A stretch of DNA of 8,751 nt from assembly GCA_017610505.1 (NCBI GenBank), contig JAFCBX010000024.1, positions 1-8,751 on the forward strand, given 5' to 3'. This DNA comes from Methanosarcinales archaeon. Lineage in GTDB: Archaea > Nanobdellota > Nanobdellia > Woesearchaeales > CG1-02-33-12. A program made the translations under genes and the position numbers. Under the pieces are notes generated by a model. It was not told the origin of the DNA. It made no database searches and saw only the letters and a list, made by a program, of their open reading frames with translations. Shown here piece after piece: positions 1 to 5,958 of this stretch; the first letter of the stretch is position 1; every line of letters starts with the position of its first letter.

Positions 1-3000
1 ATATCTAATGAAAATACAAAGGCTCAGTATGTATATTCCGGGACTAATAATTACACACTTGCTTCAAATATTACTGCCAATCACTGGGGCAGGGTTTATA
101 TTAAAGCAAGTGGAGGGACTGCAAGTGTTTATGTTAATGATTTTAAATTAGTGTTTCAGGATAACCATAGTTGCCATTTAGATGATTGTGTAACTGATGG
201 TTATATTGAAGCTCTGGTATTGCTCAATTCATATAGTTCATCAAGCACTTATACTTGGCCGGATTGGTTTGATATGGCTACTGGGGATCAGACTCAAACA
301 AGAGATTTTCCAAAGGGTTTCATTTATTTTAAGCCGCTTTATTCTGTTAAAGGAGTTTCATTTTATAGCAGCAAAGCTTTTAGCACAACTTATGATGGTT
401 TACATGTTTATTATGATGCTTCTGGTGATTTTGATGTTACATTAAGTCCAGTTTCAGAGATTCATCCAAATGTAAAGAGGTATGATGGGGGTATATGGAA
501 CTTTTACATAAATAAAACAAACTTAAGTGATGGAGGGTATACTTATTATGTTCATGTGAAAGACCAAGCAGGCAATGAGAATTCTACTGAGACGAGGATA
601 AGAACCATTGATACAACAAACCCTTCTGTTTCAATAACCTATCCCACTGCAGACCAATACATAAAAGGAACAACGTTATGGGTTAACGGAACAGCATCAG
701 ACCTAAATGAGGATACAATTACAATAAATAATACAAACTGGGGGATTAATCAAAACACATATTCATCATGGGGTTTCAAGAACACTTCATCAATCTCAGA
801 TGGAGCTTACTCAATAAAAATCACAGCAAATGACTCTGCTGGAAATGTTAATGATACAGAAACAGTAAGCTTTACTGTGGATAACACAAACCCATTATTA
901 AGCATTACAACATCAAACAACACAGTAAACAATACTCCAATTACGGCAATAGAAGGAACTGCCTCTGACACTAATATAAACAGTATTTATTCAAACAATA
1001 CTGCCTGGACTTGGAATGGAACTTACACTAATTGGAAATTTACAAACAACACAAATGTAGTAGATGGAACTTATCATATTTTGATAACAGCAAATGATTC
1101 TGCTGGAAACACAAACAGCTCTTTGTTTGTTTTCAGTTATGATACATCTAACCCTTCTGTTTCAATAACCTATCCCACTGCAGACCAATACATAAAAGGA
1201 ACAACATTATGGGTTAATGGAACAGCATCAGACTTAAATGAGGATACAATTACAATAAATAATACAAACTGGGGAACTAATCAAGGCTCTTACTCTTCTT
1301 GGGCTTTCAAGAACACTTCAGCAATTTCAGATGGAGATTATTCAATAAGAATCACAGCAAATGACTCACTAGGAAACATAAACAACACAGAAACAGTAAG
1401 TTTTACTGTTGATAACACCAACCCAACATTAACAATTACATCAGCTAACAATACAGTAAGCAACACCCCAATCTCATCAATTGAGGGAACTGCTTCAGAC
1501 ACTAACAATGATTCAATCTATGCAAACAATACTGCCTGGATTTGGAATAGTACATATACCAGCTGGAGATTCACAAACAACACCAATATTGCAGACGGAC
1601 TTTATTATATCTTAATCACAGCAAATGATACAGTAGGGAATACAAAAAGCTCATTGTTTGTCTTTACTTATGATACAATTTCACCGCAATACTCAAATCT
1701 AGGAAAAAATGATACATCAATAGAGATAAATGATATGGTAAAGTTCTATGCACAATGGTCAGATTCTCTTGCAGGCTTGAATTATTCTGTATTTAGCTGG
1801 AATCACTCTGGCTCCTGGGCAAATGAATCTGCTGTTGCATTAACAAGCTGGTCTAATGTCACAATGGAGGTTAATGCAACTGGAAAGCCACAGATTAATT
1901 GGATAATATATGCAAATGACTCTGCTGGAAATTGGAACAACACAGGAACACAGACATTTACAATGTCTAGTACAACACCAACAATCGTTGTGCAAAATAC
2001 TTTCATAAATTGCTCAGCAGGACATTGCTTTAATGTTACTGCTGGTGTTGAGGATTTAGATGGCGGCTCTGACATTGTAAAAACAAATATTTCAACAACT
2101 AATGGAGATTGTGATTATGCTATCAACAACACTGATGGAAATTACTTTAATGTTACTTTTAACTGTAGTGGAAATGCCTTGCAATCAACTGATATAATAA
2201 TTGGCTTTAATGACTCATCTGGTGCTTATGTCCAGACAGACCAAAGCTCAAACACCTATCCAAACCAGGCACCAGGAAAGCCATCACTGACAAATCCAGC
2301 AAACAATTCCTATGTAAACTCACTAAACATGACTTGGTCAGCTTCAACAGATGCAGATTTAGACACAGTATATTATTATGTCTTGGTTAATGGAACTCAA
2401 AGATGCTACACTACTGATTTAAACTGCTCAAATGTAACCTCTGATGCCTACTACATATGGAATGTTACACCTTATGATGGAGCAGAAAATGGCACAACCT
2501 CAGATTCATGGTATTATACTTATGACACTACAAATCCGAAGCTGGCAATAACAACATCAAATAACACAGTAAGCAATATCCTGACAACAATAGGGGGAAC
2601 TGCTTCAGACACTAACAATGATACAATCTATACAAATAGTTCATCATCATGGAGCTGGAACAATACTTACACTGATTGGAAATTTACAAATAAAACCAAT
2701 ATTGCAGATGGCTTGTATCATATCTTAATCACAGCAAATGATTCTGCTGGTAATACAAACAGCTCTTTGTTTACCTTTACTTATGATACCACTTCTCCAA
2801 TCTATTCAGATGTAGGAAAAAATAATAGCAATATAAATGTTGATGATATTGTTTTGTTCTATGCAAACTGGTCAGATAGTTTAGCTGGCTTAAACTACTC
2901 TGTATTTAGCTGGAATAATTCCGGCTCATGGGAAAATGAGTCTGCATCTTTAACTGGCTGGAGCAACATAACAAAGACAGTCACAGCTTCAAAAGATAAA

Positions 3001-4680
3001 ACAATAGGCTGGGTTATCTATGCAAATGACTCTGCCGGTAATTGGAATAATACAGTAACAGAGACCTTTACAATGTTTAATACAGCACCAACAATTGTTG
3101 TGCAAAATACTTTTGTAAACTGCTCTGCTGGGCATTGCTTTAATGTTACTGCTGGAGTACTGGATTTGGATGGTGGTGCTGATATAACCAAAACAAATAT
3201 TTCAACAACTAATGGAGATTGTGATTATTACAGCAACATAACTAGTGGAAATTACTTTAATGTAACATTTAACTGTTCTGGAACTACTTTAACATCAACT
3301 AACATTATTATTGGCTTTAATGACTCATCTGGCTCTTATGTGAATACAACCCTAAGCTCTAATGTTTATCCAAATAATAATCCAACAATCCAAGTCCAGA
3401 ACACATTTGTAAACTGCTCTGCTGGGCACTGCTTCAATGTTACTGCTGGAGTTGAGGATTTAGATGGCTATTCTGATATTGTAAAAACAAATATTTCAAC
3501 AACTAATGGACCATGCAATAACATAGCAAACTCAACATCTGGAAATTACTTTAACTCAACATGGAACTGCTCTGGAACTGCCTTAACCTCAACTAATATT
3601 ATAATTGGCTTTAATGACTCATCTGGCTATTATATTGAAACAAACCCAAGCTCAAATGTTTATCCAGACCATGCACCAACACTAACAACAGACCCAGCAA
3701 TAAATGACACAACCCCTGGCACATATGACATCCTGAACTGCAATGAAGGAACTTATAATGATGTGGATAATGATGCTAAAGGAACTTTATACTGGAAATG
3801 GTTTAAGAATGGTGTAATACTTTCTGATGAAACATCACAAACATTAAACTTGTCAGAAGCAGGCAATGGTGATGCTGGTGATGCAATAATATGCTCAGAG
3901 CAGCCAACAAATATTTATGCAAATGGCTCATACTATAACAGCACTTCTGTCCAGATAGTTGAAATAGCAGTAACACCTATCAGCCCAACAAATGCATTTG
4001 TTGTTGACAGGGATTCTGTTAATGCCAGTGCAGCAGATTCTGTAAACCTAATTGCTGAACTAAATGATAATAAGTCAGGCATTGTAATAACATTCAAGGC
4101 AAACCTTACAATACCAAGCATAGCTGGTGAGGTTAATATAGTGCTTGGAAATGCAACCAGTAATTCCACAGGGCATGCTAATATCACCTGGGATGGCAAA
4201 GATAACAACAGTGAAAAAATGTATGCAGGCAATTACACATGGTGGGCTGAATCCAATGAATATCCTTCAAATGGAACAAGGTTTATTTACCTATACGGCG
4301 GTTTAAACCTAAGCTACAGGTATTCTGATAAATATCCAAATGCATCTTATACACAGGGAGATATTGCAAATTTTGAGATGTTCCTTGATTCACCTGGTCC
4401 TGAAACAAGAACACAAATCAATTCCACTTATCTTGCAAAAGTAAATTCAACCCTGACTGATCCTACTGGAACTAATTATTCAATTGAATTATTAGACCCA
4501 GGAGAAGACGAGCCTCTAATAAGAATTTATAATCCTTTAGTAAATTTAGTGCCTCTAACTCCTTTGGAAAATCTGGCTCAAGACCTATTGCCATCAAGTG
4601 CCAGCCCAACTAAAACTCCAACTATCTCTAAGTTGTTTGAATTTGTAAAAGCAATTATAAAAAAAATTAAATCAAAATGA
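1..4680 (+). CDS. Giant modular Ig-like surface protein, 5'-truncated by window edge
   Basis: The frame is open from base 1 to a TGA at 4678-4680, giving 1559 residues. A GTG at 151 could be read as a start, but the same frame has no stop upstream and the translation there is the same beta-rich type, so the true start lies outside the window. After a beta-rich lead (residues 1-200) come Ig-like/cadherin-like modules, many opening with D-T/N-T-N-P. By eye the order is A1 (nt 610), B1 (880), A2 (1141), B2 (1411), C1 (1672), D1 (1975), an FN3-like E (2269), B3 (2524), C2 (2785), D2 (3085), D3 (3379), a Cys-paired Ig-like F (3673), a FlgD-Ig-like segment (about 4130-4280) and a tail. I count more than sixty N-x-S/T sequons by eye, fitting an exported glycoprotein. 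There is no C-terminal membrane helix; the end is a Lys-rich amphipathic stretch (KLFEFVKAIIKKIKSK). The likely role is cell-surface structure or adhesion, inferred from architecture only; no enzymatic motif is visible. Confidence 0.88.
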   Translation: MSNENTKAQYVYSGTNNYTLASNITANHWGRVYIKASGGTASVYVNDFKLVFQDNHSCHLDDCVTDGYIEALVLLNSYSSSSTYTWPDWFDMATGDQTQTRDFPKGFIYFKPLYSVKGVSFYSSKAFSTTYDGLHVYYDASGDFDVTLSPVSEIHPNVKRYDGGIWNFYINKTNLSDGGYTYYVHVKDQAGNENSTETRIRTIDTTNPSVSITYPTADQYIKGTTLWVNGTASDLNEDTITINNTNWGINQNTYSSWGFKNTSSISDGAYSIKITANDSAGNVNDTETVSFTVDNTNPLLSITTSNNTVNNTPITAIEGTASDTNINSIYSNNTAWTWNGTYTNWKFTNNTNVVDGTYHILITANDSAGNTNSSLFVFSYDTSNPSVSITYPTADQYIKGTTLWVNGTASDLNEDTITINNTNWGTNQGSYSSWAFKNTSAISDGDYSIRITANDSLGNINNTETVSFTVDNTNPTLTITSANNTVSNTPISSIEGTASDTNNDSIYANNTAWIWNSTYTSWRFTNNTNIADGLYYILITANDTVGNTKSSLFVFTYDTISPQYSNLGKNDTSIEINDMVKFYAQWSDSLAGLNYSVFSWNHSGSWANESAVALTSWSNVTMEVNATGKPQINWIIYANDSAGNWNNTGTQTFTMSSTTPTIVVQNTFINCSAGHCFNVTAGVEDLDGGSDIVKTNISTTNGDCDYAINNTDGNYFNVTFNCSGNALQSTDIIIGFNDSSGAYVQTDQSSNTYPNQAPGKPSLTNPANNSYVNSLNMTWSASTDADLDTVYYYVLVNGTQRCYTTDLNCSNVTSDAYYIWNVTPYDGAENGTTSDSWYYTYDTTNPKLAITTSNNTVSNILTTIGGTASDTNNDTIYTNSSSSWSWNNTYTDWKFTNKTNIADGLYHILITANDSAGNTNSSLFTFTYDTTSPIYSDVGKNNSNINVDDIVLFYANWSDSLAGLNYSVFSWNNSGSWENESASLTGWSNITKTVTASKDKTIGWVIYANDSAGNWNNTVTETFTMFNTAPTIVVQNTFVNCSAGHCFNVTAGVLDLDGGADITKTNISTTNGDCDYYSNITSGNYFNVTFNCSGTTLTSTNIIIGFNDSSGSYVNTTLSSNVYPNNNPTIQVQNTFVNCSAGHCFNVTAGVEDLDGYSDIVKTNISTTNGPCNNIANSTSGNYFNSTWNCSGTALTSTNIIIGFNDSSGYYIETNPSSNVYPDHAPTLTTDPAINDTTPGTYDILNCNEGTYNDVDNDAKGTLYWKWFKNGVILSDETSQTLNLSEAGNGDAGDAIICSEQPTNIYANGSYYNSTSVQIVEIAVTPISPTNAFVVDRDSVNASAADSVNLIAELNDNKSGIVITFKANLTIPSIAGEVNIVLGNATSNSTGHANITWDGKDNNSEKMYAGNYTWWAESNEYPSNGTRFIYLYGGLNLSYRYSDKYPNASYTQGDIANFEMFLDSPGPETRTQINSTYLAKVNSTLTDPTGTNYSIELLDPGEDEPLIRIYNPLVNLVPLTPLENLAQDLLPSSASPTKTPTISKLFEFVKAIIKKIKSK
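610..1671 (+). repeat. Tandem duplication of a 531-bp A-B Ig-module pair
   Basis: Two in-frame units of exactly 531 bp (177 codons) follow each other: A1-B1 from 610 and A2-B2 from 1141. The A modules open with NPSVSITYPTADQYIKGTTL in both copies, and the B modules carry a shared EGTASDTN motif. Bases 619-743 and 1150-1274 differ at only three positions out of 125, all silent third- or first-base changes. The later part of each unit has diverged further. Confidence 0.9.
1411..3378 (+). repeat. Higher-order B-C-D module duplication, 1113-bp spacing
   Basis: The module series B2-C1-D1 (1411-2268) recurs as B3-C2-D2 (2524-3378). The start-to-start distances are 1113 bp for B, 1113 bp for C and 1110 bp for D. 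The first series is followed by an FN3-like module E (2269-2523) with no counterpart in the second. C modules share WSDSLAGLNYSVFSWN and YANDSAGNWNNT. D modules share NCSAGHCFNVTAGV. The copies are clearly related but more diverged than the A duplication, so this event is probably older. Confidence 0.82.
3085..3672 (+). repeat. Tandem 294-bp four-cysteine D modules (D2, D3)
   Basis: Two adjacent 98-codon modules (3085-3378 and 3379-3672) match each other and the separate copy D1 (1975-2268). All three share NTF-x-NCSAGHCFNVTAGV near the start, KTNISTTNG in the middle and NCSG followed by IIIGFNDSSG towards the end. Four cysteines and one histidine are kept in every copy, which suggests two disulfides per module, or possibly metal ligation. 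Confidence 0.85.
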
Positions 4681-4795
4681 GCATAATAAAAACAAAAAGG
4701 AAAGAGAAGGTAGCCAAGCTAAATAAAAAGAATAGTGTAGGAGGGTGGCGCTTTAATGAGGGTTATGAAACAAGGGCATATGATATACTAGCTAT
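4681..4795 (+). other. Intergenic stretch without recognisable function
   Basis: Between the surface-protein stop and the next promoter I see no gene, RNA or clear terminator: there is no T-rich run or stable hairpin after the stop, and the strand is A-rich. A 66-codon frame (4677-4877) crosses this stretch, overlapping the upstream stop as ATGA, but its second half is the promoter and hexamer array of the next gene, so I do not call it. One ATGATA hexamer at 4780-4785 is an outlier of the array downstream. Confidence 0.5.
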
Positions 4796-4810
4796 CAAAA
4801 CATTTATATA
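4796..4810 (+). promoter_or_regulatory. Archaeal BRE/TATA promoter of the HEPN-MNT operon
   Basis: TTTATATA at 4803-4810 is preceded by the A-rich CAAAACA, which could serve as a BRE. An archaeal start site would fall about 25 bases downstream of the box, near 4830-4835, giving a leader of about 45 nt before the ATG at 4879. The whole region is AT-rich, so the match alone is weak; its position just upstream of the ordered hexamer array is what supports it. Confidence 0.5.
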
Positions 4811-4815
4811 CGAAG

Positions 4816-4879
4816 TATCATATGATATAAAATATCATAAATATATGATACAAAATATCATAAAAATAGGTGAATGATA
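4816..4879 (+). promoter_or_regulatory. Ordered TATCAT/ATGATA hexamer array, probable operator
   Basis: Three inverted hexamer pairs follow one another. TATCAT 4816-4821 with ATGATA 4822-4827 is a perfect 12-bp palindrome with no gap. TATCAT 4833-4838 with ATGATA 4845-4850 has a gap of 6. TATCAT 4856-4861 with ATGATA 4874-4879 has a gap of 12. The pairs are separated by 5 nt each time (TAAAA, CAAAA). Read the other way, it contains two 17-bp direct repeats, ATGATA(T/C)AAAATATCAT, at 4822-4838 and 4845-4861, starting 23 bp apart, about two helical turns. The array covers the expected start site and leader and ends on the A of the ATG. Auto-repression by the pair's own products would fit the toxin-antitoxin habit but is inferred. 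Confidence 0.65.
4868..4873 (+). promoter_or_regulatory. Shine-Dalgarno AGGTGA of the HEPN-like gene
   Basis: AGGTGA lies 5 nt before ATG 4879 and matches the archaeal anti-Shine-Dalgarno sequence. It decides the start: the in-frame GTG at 4870 lies inside this element and cannot be the initiator served by it. Confidence 0.75.
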
Positions 4880-5280
4880 TGAAAATTGAAGAACATGAAG
4901 AATCGCTTAAACAGCATAAAGAAGCTATATTTGACTGGGCACTGGAAGTTAAGGGAATAGAAAACAGCCAGCGTATAATAGGTCTGCATGCATCAAGGGC
5001 TGCTCTTGATATCTTAGCAATATATCTTCAGAAAACAAAAAGAATTGGTCCAGGAATGCAGCTTAACCACAGGTGGTTTAAAAGCAAAAAGGTTAGTGAT
5101 AAAGTTCCAGCCTTCCCTCATAAATCATTAATATTAGACAAAATTACAGAATTGGAAAAAACCTGCGAAAAACTTAGCTATGGCTCAAAAAAGGGCAAGG
5201 CAGAGATATTGAAAGCTGTGAAACTTCTTCAGGATATTGAGGAGAATGTAAATAAGGTGATGAAAAATGAAAAGAAATAA
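4879..5280 (+). CDS. HEPN-domain-like protein, toxin-side partner of an MNT pair
   Basis: The product has 133 residues and is almost wholly alpha-helical, the usual size for a HEPN protein. Residues 10-50 resemble the first two HEPN helices, with HASRAALDILAIYL (37-50) where related proteins have an HA-x-x-A-x-E-K-A-L-like segment. A second distinctive stretch is NHRWFKS (63-69), and helices follow at 84-99 and 107-129. The gene overlaps the downstream nucleotidyltransferase by 14 bp and both appear to share one promoter, the classic HEPN-MNT arrangement. In that family HEPN is an RNase toxin neutralised by its MNT partner, which in studied cases AMPylates it. The canonical R-x4-6-H motif is absent where expected: around residues 95-101 the sequence is TCEKLSY, keeping only the tyrosine. 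An R32-x4-H37 exists but sits in the wrong helix. Family assignment rests on fold pattern and context; RNase activity is doubtful. Confidence 0.72.
   Translation: MKIEEHEESLKQHKEAIFDWALEVKGIENSQRIIGLHASRAALDILAIYLQKTKRIGPGMQLNHRWFKSKKVSDKVPAFPHKSLILDKITELEKTCEKLSYGSKKGKAEILKAVKLLQDIEENVNKVMKNEKK
5255..5260 (+). promoter_or_regulatory. Shine-Dalgarno AGGTGA of the MNT gene, inside the HEPN gene
   Basis: AGGTGA lies 6 nt before ATG 5267, inside the last codons of the HEPN-like gene. With the 14-bp overlap it supports translational coupling and fixes the start. The ATG at 5260 overlaps the motif and belongs to the other frame. Confidence 0.75.
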
Positions 5281-5878
5281 TATCATATCATATGCACTTA
5301 GTTTCACATCTTTTCTCTTAAGAAGAATAGAGAATGTGAATACTGTTGTGCTATTTGGCTCAGTTGCAAGAGGGGATTATGATGATGAAAGTGATATTGA
5401 TTTGTTTATAGAAACAAAAGAGAGTGAGAAAAAAATAGATGAAACCATAAAGCTATTCAAAAAATCAAAAGAGCATGAAAAATACCTGGATTTAGGAGTA
5501 AAAAATCAGATTTCATTAAAAATAGGAAACCTTAAGGATTGGCATAGCCTAAGGGAAAGTATTCTGGACAATGGCATAACCTTATATGGCAAATATGAAG
5601 AGCTGCCAGAAAACCTGAAGCATTTCATTCTATTCACTATTTCAATGAAGAAACTGCACCAAAAAACAAAGCTAAAGGTATGGAGAAGGCTTTATGGTTA
5701 CAGGCAAAAGGTTGGCAATAAGATATACAAGAAAAAAGGAATAGTAGAAACTTTTGATGGAAGAAGATTTGGAGATGGAATGCTTGCCATACCAAAAAAC
5801 AGGGAGAATGATATGATTAGTTTCCTCAACAAGCTCAATGTAAACTACACAAAACAGGATGGTTATCTAAAAGAATGA
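5267..5878 (+). CDS. MNT-type nucleotidyltransferase with C-terminal extension
   Basis: The product has 203 residues. The N-terminal half is a DNA polymerase beta-like nucleotidyltransferase: LFGSVARGDYDDESDIDLFI spans residues 29-48, with the G-S helix start (31-32), R35-G36 and the metal-binding pair D43 and D45. A second conserved-looking block is DWHSLRESILDNGITLYGKY (91-110). Minimal MNT proteins are about 100 residues; this one goes on with a basic helix (LHQKTKLKVWRRLYGYRQK, 130-148) and a small alpha/beta-like tail (GIVETFDGRRFGDGMLAIP, 158-176, to the end) that I cannot name. The third catalytic acid of the fold is not evident in the later strand (NQISLKIG, 80-87). It follows the HEPN-like gene with an overlap, so it is probably its antitoxin or modifying partner, acting in the cytoplasm. 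A regulatory nucleotidyltransferase outside toxin-antitoxin biology is the alternative. The NTase fold is certain; the role is inferred. Confidence 0.85.
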   Translation: MKRNNIISYALSFTSFLLRRIENVNTVVLFGSVARGDYDDESDIDLFIETKESEKKIDETIKLFKKSKEHEKYLDLGVKNQISLKIGNLKDWHSLRESILDNGITLYGKYEELPENLKHFILFTISMKKLHQKTKLKVWRRLYGYRQKVGNKIYKKKGIVETFDGRRFGDGMLAIPKNRENDMISFLNKLNVNYTKQDGYLKE

Positions 5879-5896
5879 GTAAAAGATAAACAAAAA

Positions 5897-5910
5897 GAAA
5901 GATTTAAATA
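5897..5910 (+). promoter_or_regulatory. Archaeal BRE/TATA promoter of the ATPase gene
   Basis: The purine-rich GAAAGA (5897-5902) directly precedes TTTAAATA (5903-5910), a good archaeal BRE plus TATA box. Transcription would start near 5930-5936, inside the palindrome that follows and about 25 nt before the ATG. The ATPase can thus be expressed separately from the HEPN-MNT pair 80 nt upstream. Confidence 0.6.
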
Positions 5911-5919
5911 CTATAATTA

Positions 5920-5940
5920 ACATATTATTAAATAATATGT
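5920..5940 (+). promoter_or_regulatory. Perfect 21-bp palindrome at the expected start site
   Basis: ACATATTATT (5920-5929) and AATAATATGT (5931-5940) are perfect reverse complements around a single central A. The element starts 10 nt after the TATA box, covers the predicted transcription start and ends 6 nt before the Shine-Dalgarno sequence. A dimeric repressor site is the simplest reading; a hairpin in the mRNA leader is possible but would be weak with AT pairs and a 1-nt loop. Confidence 0.7.
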
Positions 5941-5946
5941 AAATTA

Positions 5947-5952
5947 AGGTGA
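5947..5952 (+). promoter_or_regulatory. Shine-Dalgarno AGGTGA of the ATPase gene
   Basis: AGGTGA lies 6 nt before ATG 5959, the same sequence and spacing as in the two preceding genes. It supports this start. Confidence 0.75.
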
Positions 5953-5958
5953 ATATAA

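Noticed and set aside
197..445. 82-codon + strand frame inside the first surface gene
   Set aside because: Shadow frame of the long coding region, with no ribosome site and no domain-like sequence.
1803..2075. Minus-strand frame opposite modules C1 and D1, and a similar one at 3933-4232
   Set aside because: Both are antisense shadows of a strongly supported repeat-bearing coding sequence.
610..3672. Regular repeats as a CRISPR or non-coding tandem array
   Set aside because: All repeat lengths are multiples of three, the frame is kept throughout, and the repeats translate into clear Ig-like modules.
151..4680. GTG 151 as the true start of the first surface protein
   Set aside because: The frame is open back to base 1 with matching beta-rich sequence and there is no ribosome site or signal peptide at 151, so the gene is truncated by the window edge.
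4677..4877. 66-codon frame overlapping the surface-protein stop as ATGA and ending just before the HEPN-like gene
   Set aside because: Its second half coincides with the TATA box and the hexamer array, its end overlaps the Shine-Dalgarno sequence of the next gene, it has no ribosome site of its own, and the product resembles nothing I know.
4870..4878. GTG 4870 as start of the HEPN-like gene
   Set aside because: The GTG lies inside the AGGTGA ribosome site that serves ATG 4879.
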